Shown here piece by piece: positions 24,212 through 33,654 of a stretch of 64,000 nt of DNA. The stretch spans positions 1-64,000 of the forward strand of contig CAZMUM010000004.1 in assembly GCA_964569385.1 (NCBI GenBank), given 5' to 3'. Positions within the stretch are counted from its first letter, which is position 1. The number at the start of each line of letters is the position of its first letter. The notes beneath the pieces are model-generated. The model was not told where the DNA came from and did not search any database. It saw only the letters and a list, made by a program, of their open reading frames with translations. The translations under genes were made by a program, and so were the position numbers. The DNA is from JAADHX01 sp964569385. Its GTDB lineage: Bacteria; Actinomycetota; Acidimicrobiia; Acidimicrobiales; Poriferisodalaceae.

Positions 24212-25675
24212 TCATCCCAATAGTTCTTCAAGGGCGCTTCGCAACACCTCGCGAGCGACAGGGGCCGCGTCGGCACCGCCCGTTAGGTCGCCGCTTGTCT
24301 CGTCGGCCTCAAGAAACACAGCGATCGCAACCCTTGGTTCGTTGACCGGAGCAAACCCCACCAGCCACGCGTCGGTAGGGTCGCCAAAACCGGACTCTGA
24401 AGTTCCGGTTTTGCCGGCAACCATCACACCATCGAAGGCCAGATTGCGGGCCGTGCCGTTAGTGGCAACATTCGCGAGCATCCTGGCCAGGGTGCGAGCT
24501 GTTGCGAACTCGATAGGAGTCCTGGACACGACATGGCGCGTGGTCGAAATGTTGCGACCATCGCTGTCGTCGACTGATGCGACTATATGAGGCGTCATCA
24601 TTACGCCGTCGTTGCCAATCGCCGCGACAATCATGGCCATCTGGAGTGGAGTCGCAGCAACCTCGAACTGGCCAATCGCCGACTGTGCCAGCAACGGAAT
24701 GTTCTCATCGTAGAAGTCTGCGGCAGGCATGACCGACTCGACCGAACCATCCAAGTCGAGCCCAAGATCATCGTTGAAGCCGAACGCCTCGGCCTGGTCG
24801 ACCAGCGGGTCGGCACCCATCAACACGGCCAGACTGGCAAAACCAGTGTTACAGGACACCCTGAGGAGTTCGGTTAGATCTCCGCCACAGGTCGACCCGC
24901 CAAAGTTACCAATGGGGTTGTCGGTCTGGGGAGGTACAAACTCCGACGCCGCAGCAAACACGGGAAATGTGGCGGTGGCGGTGCCAGATTCGAGCGCCGC
25001 TGCCGCAGTCACAACCTTGAACGTCGAGCCAGGAGGGTAACGCTCCTGATATGCCCTTGACCGAAGGGGGTTCTCACTATCGGCCACCAGCGAGAAACGA
25101 TCTTCTTGCACCTGGCGAAGGTCGTGCGAAGAAAACAGGCCAGGGTCATACGTCGGCCATGAGTACATTGCCAGAATCGCCCCGGTCTGCACGTCGAGGG
25201 CAACCACAGCTCCGGCACGCTCGCCAAGTGCGGCTCTAGCGACTCGCTGGACATCGTGATCGATGGTGAGGGTCAGGTCGCCAGTCCGCTGACTGTCGAC
25301 GAACAAGTCCGACAAGTCGCGTAGTTCGATCTTGTTATCGGCGCCACTGAGAACACTCTGATATTGGCGTTCAAGACCTAAGGCTCCGTAATTCAATGAC
25401 AGATACCCGGTGATGTGCGCGTACAACTCGGCATACGGATATTCGCGCAGCCGCTCAAGCTCACCTTCGGTATCGATCGTGCGGGCTACCACGACGCCGT
25501 CGGAGGTACGAATTGACCCCCGGGGGTCGCTGAACTGTCGCACGATGTCTCGAGTGTTGGCGGGGTGGTCCCGATACGTGTCGGCCCGGACCAACTGTAC
25601 GATGTTTAGCTGCAAGAACAGCAGCGTGTACAGAACCAGAATGACGCCTGTAACCCGTCGAATTCGGAGGTTCAT
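24212..25675 (-). CDS. pbpA: Class B penicillin-binding protein PbpA
   Basis: 487 residues. An N-terminal membrane anchor (8-28) and dimerisation domain precede the transpeptidase domain. Active-site motifs are YPPGSTFKVV (SxxK), VSCNTGF (SxN) and MVAGKTGTSE (KTG). It cross-links peptidoglycan together with RodA, encoded just upstream; start and RodA stop overlap by four bases. In actinobacteria PbpA is a target of PknB. Confidence 0.95.
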   Translation of the reverse strand: MNLRIRRVTGVILVLYTLLFLQLNIVQLVRADTYRDHPANTRDIVRQFSDPRGSIRTSDGVVVARTIDTEGELERLREYPYAELYAHITGYLSLNYGALGLERQYQSVLSGADNKIELRDLSDLFVDSQRTGDLTLTIDHDVQRVARAALGERAGAVVALDVQTGAILAMYSWPTYDPGLFSSHDLRQVQEDRFSLVADSENPLRSRAYQERYPPGSTFKVVTAAAALESGTATATFPVFAAASEFVPPQTDNPIGNFGGSTCGGDLTELLRVSCNTGFASLAVLMGADPLVDQAEAFGFNDDLGLDLDGSVESVMPAADFYDENIPLLAQSAIGQFEVAATPLQMAMIVAAIGNDGVMMTPHIVASVDDSDGRNISTTRHVVSRTPIEFATARTLARMLANVATNGTARNLAFDGVMVAGKTGTSESGFGDPTDAWLVGFAPVNEPRVAIAVFLEADETSGDLTGGADAAPVAREVLRSALEELLG

Positions 25676-26991
25676 GACCCAACCTCACCGGCTTCGTAAA
25701 TCGGTTCGGAGCGAGGTGCGTCGCCAGCCAAACTCGACTCGTCAGAGATTCTCAGCAGTAGAGCCAGCAGTATGTAGTTCGCCAAAAGTGAAGACCCGCC
25801 GTAGGAAACGAACGGCAATGTGATGCCAGTCAGAGGCAGCACCCTGAGAACTCCACCGATAATGATGAACGCCTGAAAACCGATGGTGATGGTCAGAGCC
25901 GTGGCCAACAGCGTGCCGAACTCGTCCCTGGCCCTGGTCGCGACCCGCAGGCCGGCTCCAATGATCAAAAGGAAGCACACGATGATCGCGGTCGCTCCCA
26001 AGAAACCGAGCTCCTCGCCTATTACCGCGAAGATGAAGTCGGTCTCAGCTTCTGGAATTCGACCTGGGCTGCCAAGTCCGGGCCCTGTGCCTGTTAGCCC
26101 TCCTGACGCCATAGCGAAAATCGCTTGCACCAGCTGAAAACCCTCACCCGTTGGGTCTTCCCACGGATTGATCCAGATCCGGATCCTGGCCTGGACGTGA
26201 TCGAACGTGGCCCAGGCCCCCACCGAACCCAACCCAAAAAGACCAGCACCGACGGCTAGATACCAGGCCCTGCCCGTAGCGACCCACACCACCACGACAA
26301 AGGTCGAGAACACCAGAAGCGATGACCCCAGGTCGCGTTCGGCCACCATCACAAGCAAGGATGCTCCCCAGGCAACTAGTAGAGGACCTAGGTGTTTCAG
26401 ATCGGGCACGACCAGTCGTCCGAGCCGACGAGTGCCGATAGCCAAAAGCTCGCGCTTTTCGACTAGATACGACGTCACAAACAGCGCAATCGCCAACTTG
26501 GCAAACTCGCCGGGCTGAACCGAGAACGGCCCAAGCCTTATCCATAACCTGGCGCCATTGACGGTATGACCTACGCCAGGCAACAGCGGAGCAAGCAACA
26601 AAACCAACCCAGCCAAGGCAAAGGTCCAGCGGTATCGGCCAAGGGTCGCAACATCGCGAACCAACGCCAGGGTCACGATGAACACGGCGATGCCCAACAA
26701 GGTCCAGAGGGCCTGGTTCTCCGCCAAACCGTCGTCTAGGCGAACAATGAACGAGTACCCGACACCATTGAGAAAGACAGCCAACGGCAGCAACGTTCCG
26801 TCGGCGTGGGGCGCTAGCCGACGCACGGCAAAGTGTGCAACAACCAGCAGCACCACGACCTGGAGCAGAAACGGAGCCGCATCGGCCGGAATCGAGGCCT
26901 CCTCGCCTAGAGCCGCCAAGATGTAGATGGCAACAGTTGTGACCATCGCCAGGACGATTAGTCCTAGTTCGGTACTTCGCTGGCGCGTCAC
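25672..26991 (-). CDS. rodA: RodA/FtsW-type peptidoglycan glycosyltransferase
   Basis: 439 residues with ten to twelve membrane segments. SEDS signatures include LWIRLGPFSVQPGEFAKLAI and the C-terminal GITLPFVSYGGSSLLANYI. It polymerises lipid II into glycan strands as partner of PbpA. The start overlaps the pstP stop by four bases and the end overlaps the pbpA start by four, so translation is coupled. Confidence 0.95.
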   Translation of the reverse strand: MTRQRSTELGLIVLAMVTTVAIYILAALGEEASIPADAAPFLLQVVVLLVVAHFAVRRLAPHADGTLLPLAVFLNGVGYSFIVRLDDGLAENQALWTLLGIAVFIVTLALVRDVATLGRYRWTFALAGLVLLLAPLLPGVGHTVNGARLWIRLGPFSVQPGEFAKLAIALFVTSYLVEKRELLAIGTRRLGRLVVPDLKHLGPLLVAWGASLLVMVAERDLGSSLLVFSTFVVVVWVATGRAWYLAVGAGLFGLGSVGAWATFDHVQARIRIWINPWEDPTGEGFQLVQAIFAMASGGLTGTGPGLGSPGRIPEAETDFIFAVIGEELGFLGATAIIVCFLLIIGAGLRVATRARDEFGTLLATALTITIGFQAFIIIGGVLRVLPLTGITLPFVSYGGSSLLANYILLALLLRISDESSLAGDAPRSEPIYEAGEVGS

Positions 26992-28760
26992 GAGCCCGTC
27001 GTATCGACCGAGTTCTCGTCTGGGTTGTCGGTAGCCGTAGGACCACCGGTACCCGCTGTAGCACCATCGTCGGCCGCGGCGGGACGAATCTCGTTGACGA
27101 ATGCCCTCGCTGCTTCAAGGCTGCCAGATTGGACAATCGCTTCGATCTCGGTGGCAGTCGCTTCCGGAATTTGCGAGCGGAATATGCCCGAGCCCTCTTC
27201 GAGAGTCGGATCAAACCACAACAAGCCAGCAGATCTTCCCTGGTAGATGACGACTTCGTCGCCAGCAAACCCGACGTGGTATGAACCTCTTGCGTACGAA
27301 CCGGCGAGAGCCAAGGCAGCAACTGAAGCAACAATCGCTAGGCCGATTAACGCGAGCGCCCGCCAGGTGACAGCAACTGATGTCTGCCATCCCGTCTTGA
27401 TTGGGACGACGGTGGCCGTCGATTCGGACGCAGCAGCGGTATCGAGAAACTGCACCGTCGGGTTGTCCGGCCTGGTTGACGTATCTGGAAGTTCGCCCCG
27501 ATCCTTCCCGACGACGCGAGCATGGTCGAACACTTCGCTAGCCTCGACCCGCGGGCCTTTAGCTGCTGAGAATGCGCCGTCAGAACTGGCATCGTCGGCC
27601 AGCCACGGCAGAGGACTCTCGTTATCGAGCGCCGGTAACTCAAAATCGGCCAACGCATCAGATCGCTCAGCAACAACAGGCAAGTCGTCTTCGTGTACCG
27701 GTTGAGAGAAGAGCGGGTCATCGGAGAGTGCTACTGCCTCCAGGTTTGCTACCCCTGGATCGGTGGAGTCGATATCAGACGCCTCAACAGCAGGCGTTTC
27801 AGCGTCGGCCTCGGCAACAGCCAGATCGCCGATCACCGGAATCGCGGCGGTGTCTTCTATAGGTGAGATGATCCCCGTGTCCGATGTGGTTGGTGACGTT
27901 TTGGGCTCTGGGGGTTCCACCGGTGGCGCCTCAACGTCGTCTACCTCAACGAACAGAGCAACGACGGTGACGTTGTCCTTTCCACCGGCGCCATTTGCTC
28001 CCTCGATGAGGGTTCGAGCCAACTCCGACGGATCGTCAATCCCAGCGAACACGTCGAGAATCTCGTTGTCCTCTAGCTCGTTGACCAATCCATCGCTACA
28101 GAGAACAAACTTGTCGCCAGCAGCCGGATCAATTTCCCACGTGTCGACATCCACAGTTTCGGCAACCCCGATGGCCCTGGTCAACATGTTGCGATACGGA
28201 TGGGTATGGGAATCCTCTTCGTCGAGCTGACCTCGCCTGACCAGTTCGGCGACATATGAATGATCGTCGGTAATCTGTTCGATCTCGCCGTCGCGCACGC
28301 GGTAGATACGAGAGTCGCCAACGTTCACCACTCCAAAACGGGGCGGTCGGCCATCGCCGAGCACCGCTATGCCAGTGAGAGTGGTACCCATGCCTTTCAG
28401 TTCTGGTTTGTTTTCGGCGTACTCCCAAACAGCGGTGTTGGAAGACTCGACCGCGGCAACAAGGTCGAGGAGGCTTCCGTGGCCAGCACCGGCCATGGTG
28501 CGAACCGCTATCTGTGAAGCGACTTCGCCACCTTGATGACCGCCCATGCCATCGGCCACAACGAACAGACCCCGATCGGCAAACAGAGCGTCCTGGTTGT
28601 TGTCACGAACACGGCCTTGGTGGGTTGCACCGCCCCACGACAACCGGAGACGTCGCGACGGCGCCTGGTCGGCTGCTGGCTCTGCTTTTCCTTCTTGATC
28701 TGTTATCTCTTCTAGCTCGGTCGCTTCTGCTAGATCTTTTGTTTCTTCTGGATCTGTCAT
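26988..28760 (-). CDS. pstP: PP2C-type protein phosphatase PstP
   Basis: 590 residues. After an acidic N-terminal extension of about 35 residues the phosphatase domain runs to about residue 275: DNNQDALFADRGLFVVADGM, then VVNVGDSRIYRV, LCSDGLVNELED and KDNVTVVALF, holding the metal-binding Asp residues. A long acidic Ser/Pro-rich linker leads to one membrane helix (about 468-490) and an outside domain. It reverses phosphorylation by PknB and related kinases. Both ends overlap neighbours by four bases. Confidence 0.93.
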   Translation of the reverse strand: MTDPEETKDLAEATELEEITDQEGKAEPAADQAPSRRLRLSWGGATHQGRVRDNNQDALFADRGLFVVADGMGGHQGGEVASQIAVRTMAGAGHGSLLDLVAAVESSNTAVWEYAENKPELKGMGTTLTGIAVLGDGRPPRFGVVNVGDSRIYRVRDGEIEQITDDHSYVAELVRRGQLDEEDSHTHPYRNMLTRAIGVAETVDVDTWEIDPAAGDKFVLCSDGLVNELEDNEILDVFAGIDDPSELARTLIEGANGAGGKDNVTVVALFVEVDDVEAPPVEPPEPKTSPTTSDTGIISPIEDTAAIPVIGDLAVAEADAETPAVEASDIDSTDPGVANLEAVALSDDPLFSQPVHEDDLPVVAERSDALADFELPALDNESPLPWLADDASSDGAFSAAKGPRVEASEVFDHARVVGKDRGELPDTSTRPDNPTVQFLDTAAASESTATVVPIKTGWQTSVAVTWRALALIGLAIVASVAALALAGSYARGSYHVGFAGDEVVIYQGRSAGLLWFDPTLEEGSGIFRSQIPEATATEIEAIVQSGSLEAARAFVNEIRPAAADDGATAGTGGPTATDNPDENSVDTTGS

Positions 28761-29197
28761 TTCGACACCTCGAAGACCGTTGCTCCGATTTGGAGACGAT
28801 CGCCTGGGTTAACGGCGGTAGGCCGGTTCACCTTTTCACGATTGAGATACGAACCATTGGTCGATCCAAGGTCCTCGACAAACACGCCTCCATCTCGTCG
28901 GAAGATCCTCGCGTGTATCTGAGAGGCATATGAGTCATCAATGGTTATCTCGCATCCAGCGGCGCGGCCAATGTTCACCTCGTCGGCGATCTGATGGACG
29001 CGGCCAGCGTGTTCTTCGGGGGCGAGAATAACAACGCGGCCGACCCGAGAGGCTGGTTTGCGCCTCGGGGCGCGAGGCTGACGCGCCGCCCTGGGCGGAC
29101 GAACCTCAGTCCAGACCGCCTGCACAACTCTCATAAAGAACAAATACACCAGAGCCAAAACACACAAGGTCAGCAGACGTAGTAGCGCTGGTGACAT
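28757..29197 (-). CDS. fhaB: FHA domain membrane protein FhaB
   Basis: 146 residues. One N-terminal membrane helix (about 8-28) and a basic Arg/Pro linker are followed by an FHA domain: INIGRAAGCEITIDD, ASQIHARIFR and LGSTNGSYLN. The FHA domain binds phosphothreonine, in this cluster on PknB or its substrates. It starts right after fhaA and overlaps pstP by four bases. Confidence 0.92.
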   Translation of the reverse strand: MSPALLRLLTLCVLALVYLFFMRVVQAVWTEVRPPRAARQPRAPRRKPASRVGRVVILAPEEHAGRVHQIADEVNIGRAAGCEITIDDSYASQIHARIFRRDGGVFVEDLGSTNGSYLNREKVNRPTAVNPGDRLQIGATVFEVSK

Positions 29198-29863
29198 TCA
29201 GCTCGCCTCGAATCGGAACAGTCGACCACCAACATCGATGGTGTCACCGTCGGCGAGCTCATGGCGGGCAATCGGACGATTGTTTAGCAACGTTCCGTTG
29301 GTGGAACCCAGATCAGACAACACAACGATGCTGCTCCCGCCGGTTTCGACCGATCGGACTATCTCTGCATGGCGCCGACTGATCTTGGGGTCATCAATCG
29401 AAATGTCGCAATCAGGAAGCCGCCCTATCACCAACCGCGTCCCGATCGGCAGCCGGGTGCCATCTTCGAAAACAAGGCAGCCAGGGGCACCAGTAGACGA
29501 GTCGTATGAGCCCTCGACCTCGAAACGACCTTCTCGCCGGCGCGGATCGGCGACCAGGCTCACGGCAACGACACCGACAAACACCGACGAACGCGACCGC
29601 GCGTGCTCCCGCGCGCTGGCTTCGAGTTCGGCGCGGAGCGGTTCGGACATCTCGGCAAAACGTGCATAGTCATCGTCGGACAAAACCACTACGAACCGAT
29701 TTGGCACCACCTTCGAACCGTCAACTCCAACGGAACGCTCCTCGTCCATCGTACGCACAATTCGGCGACCGATCTCGATAGGTTGCACCGCACTTTTGAA
29801 GGCGCGAGCGAACGATCCCTCAACCAACTGTTCAAGTCGTCGCTCGAATCCTCGTAGCACCAT
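29198..29863 (-). CDS. fhaA: FhaA, DUF3662-FHA protein
   Basis: 221 residues. The N-terminal DUF3662 part starts MVLRGFERRLEQLVEGSFAR. The C-terminal FHA domain has LVIGRLPDCDISIDDPKISR and LGSTNGTLLNNRPI. In mycobacteria FhaA binds the phosphorylated pseudokinase MviN and slows wall synthesis. The linker between domains is much shorter than in mycobacteria. It is the first gene of the leftward wall operon. Confidence 0.92.
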   Translation of the reverse strand: MVLRGFERRLEQLVEGSFARAFKSAVQPIEIGRRIVRTMDEERSVGVDGSKVVPNRFVVVLSDDDYARFAEMSEPLRAELEASAREHARSRSSVFVGVVAVSLVADPRRREGRFEVEGSYDSSTGAPGCLVFEDGTRLPIGTRLVIGRLPDCDISIDDPKISRRHAEIVRSVETGGSSIVVLSDLGSTNGTLLNNRPIARHELADGDTIDVGGRLFRFEAS

Positions 29864-29974
29864 GTGTGGGCGAGTTTAGGCAAAGGGACCGCCCAAGCCA
29901 GTTCGACACCGAACAGAATCCGGTATTGCAGTTCTCAATTGGCGGCTGAGCCGCTACAGTCGCGACTTCTACCA

Positions 29975-30058
29975 GCGCGAGTGGCGGAATTGGCAGACGC
30001 GCAGGCTTCAGGTGCCTGTGCCCGTAAGGGTGTGAGGGTTCAAGTCCCTCCTCGCGCA
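29975..30058 (+). tRNA. tRNA-Leu (anticodon CAG)
   Basis: 84 bases, CCA not encoded. Acceptor stem GCGCGAG/CTCGCGC, anticodon stem CAGGC/GCCTG with loop TTCAGGT giving CAG, class II variable arm, and T-stem GAGGG/CCCTC with loop TTCAAGT. Confidence 0.95.
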
Positions 30059-30151
30059 CAAGAAATATTGCGAGTACCGACAACAAGACTCCCGATAAAA
30101 ATGTCTGCCCTGGCTTGAATCCAGACGCAGACGGTGCCACCTTGGAGCTGA

Positions 30152-31402
30152 ATGGTCACGCATTGTCGGTCGTCTTGGGCGCCCAAACTACGCAGAGTGG
30201 CAGCCGTGGCTTTCATTCTTGCGGCGAGCCTGGTGTCGATTGGCGTCGACGCGCGCGCCGACGAGAACGACACAAAAGATCTGAAAGATCTCAAGGCCGA
30301 ACGGGAAGCTCTGTCCGATCAGATCGCAATTCAGGCCGCGGCTGTCGATGCGGTGGCAGCCGAATTCGAACAGGTCATCGAGGCCCTTGAGATCCTCGGA
30401 AACAACGTCGACGCAGCCGAGCAGCGCCTGGTGTCGGCTCAGCTGGCGCTTGACGACTCCCGGCTAGCCCTCGAGTCGATCGAGGCCCAAGAGGTGTTCG
30501 TCCAAGACGAGATGGAACGCACCGCTGACGGACTCCAGGACCTTGCCGTCCAGTGGTATGTGACTGGTCGAGACACCCGTGAACAAACAGCCGCTGCCGC
30601 TCTCAACTCAGATACGCCCACAGAAGCAGCCATTAAAGAAACCCTGTTCCGAATTCGACTAGGGCAAGAAACGAACCTCGTCGACCGCATGCGCGAGCTA
30701 ACCGACGACCTCGACTTACTGGTGCGAAATCGCCAACGAGCTGTAAGCGAAGCCGAGACGCGCGAGTTCGTACTCGATGATCGTCTTGGGCAGGCCAACA
30801 TCGCCCGCGAGCGACAGGAGACCTTTGCGGCACAAGTAGAGGCCCGCCTAGACGCCCGCCTTGCCGAAGCCGCTCACCTTGAAAGCCTCGACGCCGAATT
30901 GGCGCAACAGATAAGAGCCGAAGAGCGAGCCATCGCGGCGCGCTTAGCCGAGATAGCTCGACGAGAAGAGCTGGCTCGTCGAACGGCCGCCATTCCCAAC
31001 ATCGTGGGGGCGGGCGAAATCGTTAGCGTGAGCGGCATCCGTGTTCATCAGTCAATCTCTCAGAACCTAGCCAACATGCTTCAAGCCGCGGCCAATGATG
31101 GCGTTCTGCTTGGCGGAGGCGGCTACCGGAACGCGGCTTCTCAGATTGCACTGCGTCGGGTGCACTGTGGGACATCGGAGTACGAGGTGTACCAGAAGCC
31201 TTCCTACCAATGCCGACCGCCAACAGCCCGACCCGGTTTCTCGAACCACGAGCGGGGTTTGGCCGTCGATTTCACCGCGAACGGGCGTGCCATCACAAGT
31301 CGGGGCACCTCAGCGTTCCAATGGTTGTCGGCCAACGCCGGTCGATACGGCTTCTTCAACCTGCCGAGCGAGCCTTGGCACTGGTCCGTCAACGGCAACT
31401 AA
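30152..31402 (+). CDS. Secreted D-Ala-D-Ala carboxypeptidase (VanY/M15-like) with coiled coil
   Basis: 416 residues. A signal peptide (about 14-36) leads into a long alpha-helical coiled coil (about 40-280) rich in Glu, Ala and Arg. The C-terminal M15 peptidase domain has FSNHERGLAVDF, supplying the first His and Asp of the zinc site, and EPWHWSVNG, supplying the later His. It trims the terminal D-Ala from wall peptides. The coiled coil resembles those of PcsB/RipC-like hydrolases that are activated by FtsEX, but no ftsEX is nearby. Confidence 0.85.
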   Translation: MVTHCRSSWAPKLRRVAAVAFILAASLVSIGVDARADENDTKDLKDLKAEREALSDQIAIQAAAVDAVAAEFEQVIEALEILGNNVDAAEQRLVSAQLALDDSRLALESIEAQEVFVQDEMERTADGLQDLAVQWYVTGRDTREQTAAAALNSDTPTEAAIKETLFRIRLGQETNLVDRMRELTDDLDLLVRNRQRAVSEAETREFVLDDRLGQANIARERQETFAAQVEARLDARLAEAAHLESLDAELAQQIRAEERAIAARLAEIARREELARRTAAIPNIVGAGEIVSVSGIRVHQSISQNLANMLQAAANDGVLLGGGGYRNAASQIALRRVHCGTSEYEVYQKPSYQCRPPTARPGFSNHERGLAVDFTANGRAITSRGTSAFQWLSANAGRYGFFNLPSEPWHWSVNGN

Positions 31403-31477
31403 GACCGCCAGGCTTAGGACCCAGTCGCTCGGGCCACGGCCTCACCGACCGACGCGTGCATTACCTTCGGCTCTGGC

Positions 31478-32272
31478 CTAGTAGCAATCGGCGGGAAAGA
31501 TGCGTGCTGCGGCCGCGATGATCGACACACTCACCGCCGGAGTCGGTGGCGCCACTTCGAACCCGCCAACCGCTTCGAAGTTGCCACTTCGACTAACGCG
31601 AAGTCGCCCGAACCAAATCTCGTCTTCACCCAGTAGTGCGCCGGGTACAACCTGGGTGCCCGAGACTGCTCCCGGTAGCGGTCCGAGAAGATACCCAGCA
31701 ACAGGTTTGTAGCCGGCAAAGAAACGTCGAGCGACAAAGGCCTCACCGCTCGTTGGCACACCAGCTTCGTGCAAAAGGTCCCACAAAGAAGACGCCATGT
31801 CGGATGTAGGTGCACCAGCCAGACCGGCCCGGCTCAGCCGCACGACAATTTCGCCGCGCACCGCCGAACTTGAAAGCTCGACGCGCTCAGCCACCCACGA
31901 CACCGAGGTGATGTCACCGACGACGTCGACGTTCGGCTTTAGATGATTCCCCCACCACAAAGCGTCATGCAACGGGCTAAGCCGCGACCCCACAAACGAA
32001 GAAACTGCTACTCGCTCATTCTCGAACTCTCGACGGATCTTGCGCTCAGACGCTTCGATCTCAGCGCCCTCACACCCACGACACAGCTGTCGTAGTTGAC
32101 TGTCCAACGACCCGTCAGCGGTGCGGTGTCCCATCGCGTGCATCTCGCACAGCGGCTTGCGGCACGAATCGCAGCCAACAACGCTTGGGCGGCCGCACGC
32201 CGAACACGGAAGGTCGCCGAAGAGGCTCGCTTGGCCAGAAGATCTGGATACTGATTGAGGAAACGCCGCCAT
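31478..32272 (-). CDS. Hypothetical protein with N-terminal Cys-rich zinc-finger-like segment
   Basis: 264 residues from ATG 32272, chosen for the close AGGTGA; the open frame extends to 32389 without support. Residues about 18-60 hold LPCSACGRPSVVGCDSCRKP and an HAMGH-CRGC continuation, which resembles B-box or DksA-like zinc binding. The rest is a predicted alpha/beta domain (residues 70-260) without known motifs. It lies 77 bases before the start of the geranylgeranyl-reductase-like gene's end, on the same strand. Function unknown. Confidence 0.6.
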   Translation of the reverse strand: MAAFPQSVSRSSGQASLFGDLPCSACGRPSVVGCDSCRKPLCEMHAMGHRTADGSLDSQLRQLCRGCEGAEIEASERKIRREFENERVAVSSFVGSRLSPLHDALWWGNHLKPNVDVVGDITSVSWVAERVELSSSAVRGEIVVRLSRAGLAGAPTSDMASSLWDLLHEAGVPTSGEAFVARRFFAGYKPVAGYLLGPLPGAVSGTQVVPGALLGEDEIWFGRLRVSRSGNFEAVGGFEVAPPTPAVSVSIIAAAARIFPADCY

Positions 32273-32348
32273 CGTCACCTGAGCCTTATCGACCCAACTT
32301 CCGCTGGCCTTGAGCGCCAGACGACACGCTGTCTGATTCGTCGCTGCC

Positions 32349-33563
32349 CTAGTTCTTTGCACTGGTCTTTCGCAGCAGTGGTTCGACAAGACTTAGGGCC
32401 CGGTCGGCCGCACCAAATACCCGACCGGCCGCGCCTGGAGTGTCGCCATCGACCAAGTTCCCCATTACCTGAAGGGTGATCTTGGCGATGGCATCGGTTC
32501 CGACAGCCACCCGCAGGCCACTGCGAAGGATCCAAGGGTGCCCTATCAACAGTGAGAAACGTCGACCAGTGTTCAAAAACGCGTCGAATCGTTGGCCTAC
32601 CTCAACGTCGTATCGTTGCGTCGCACTGGCGGGATCGGCCACGAAGAGATCGATCGCCAACATCGCAGACTCGAGCGCGTAGTCGATTCCCTCCCCGTTC
32701 ATCGGGTTGATGAGACCCGCAGCGTCGCCTACAGCGACCCACCCTGGGCCGTGGCGACGTTGGGTGGTCATTGGTAATCGCCAAGCACGTGGCCGCTCTA
32801 GGAACTCACCGATTTGCCACGTCTCGCGTACCTGGGCCGCATAAGTGTCGACAAGCTTGTTGAGGTTCAGCTTCTTGAAACCCTTCATAGTCGACAAGGC
32901 CCCACATCCGAGATTGACAGTTCCGTCGCCAGCCGGAAACATCCAGCCGTAACCAGGCACCGATGCGCCCGATTCGTCACTGAGCGTAAGACAGGCTTCG
33001 AGATGCCGGTCGTCATGTCGCGGCGACTCAACATAGGTTCGTATCGCTAGTCCGAACGTCTCGTTCGGCACCCTGACAGCACCAAGCATGCGCGCCGCCG
33101 CACCGGTCGCGCCTGCGGCCAGCACCGTAAGCGGCGCAGCCCACTTCTGGCCACCAGCCTCAACTCCGACTACACGATCGTCCTCCAAAATCGGCAGCGC
33201 TTCAGTCTCAAAAACAACCTCAGCACCAGCCTCCTGCGCCGCCCCAATCAACGCAGCATCGAGGCGACGGCGAGGCCACACCGCTCCATGATCAGGAAAC
33301 AACCCACCAGGCCAGTCGAGCTCGCGTTCGCGCTTCCCGGCAATCATGCGAAGCCCGACGATGTGGTGTGCATCTTGAAGCTCGATGCCGAGACGGTTCA
33401 GAGCCGCTATTGCCCTTGGGGTGAGCCCGTCACCGCACACCTTGTCGCGACCGAGCGGACCCTTTTCGAATACGACCACCCGTAGACCTGCTCTCGCGGC
33501 GCGAAGGGCAGCCGCAGCGCCGCCAGGGCCGCCGCCGATAACGGCAACATCGCAGGTCTCCAT
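32349..33563 (-). CDS. Geranylgeranyl reductase family flavoprotein
   Basis: 404 residues from ATG 33563. FAD-binding signatures are CDVAVIGGGPGGAAAALRAA at the start, KVCGDGLTPRA and the late AVGDAAGLINPMNGEGIDYA. The family saturates isoprenoid double bonds, for example in menaquinone side chains or polyprenols. The substrate here is unknown; menaquinone reduction would suit an actinobacterium. It is followed closely by another leftward gene. Confidence 0.85.
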   Translation of the reverse strand: METCDVAVIGGGPGGAAAALRAARAGLRVVVFEKGPLGRDKVCGDGLTPRAIAALNRLGIELQDAHHIVGLRMIAGKRERELDWPGGLFPDHGAVWPRRRLDAALIGAAQEAGAEVVFETEALPILEDDRVVGVEAGGQKWAAPLTVLAAGATGAAARMLGAVRVPNETFGLAIRTYVESPRHDDRHLEACLTLSDESGASVPGYGWMFPAGDGTVNLGCGALSTMKGFKKLNLNKLVDTYAAQVRETWQIGEFLERPRAWRLPMTTQRRHGPGWVAVGDAAGLINPMNGEGIDYALESAMLAIDLFVADPASATQRYDVEVGQRFDAFLNTGRRFSLLIGHPWILRSGLRVAVGTDAIAKITLQVMGNLVDGDTPGAAGRVFGAADRALSLVEPLLRKTSAKN

Positions 33564-33654
33564 GTCAGTAAGCCTGCCGGTATTGGAAGGAGATTCCGCC
33601 CACTCGCAGCAGTAACGACGTAGCGCAGTTCGGGCCACCCAGACCAATCGCCGG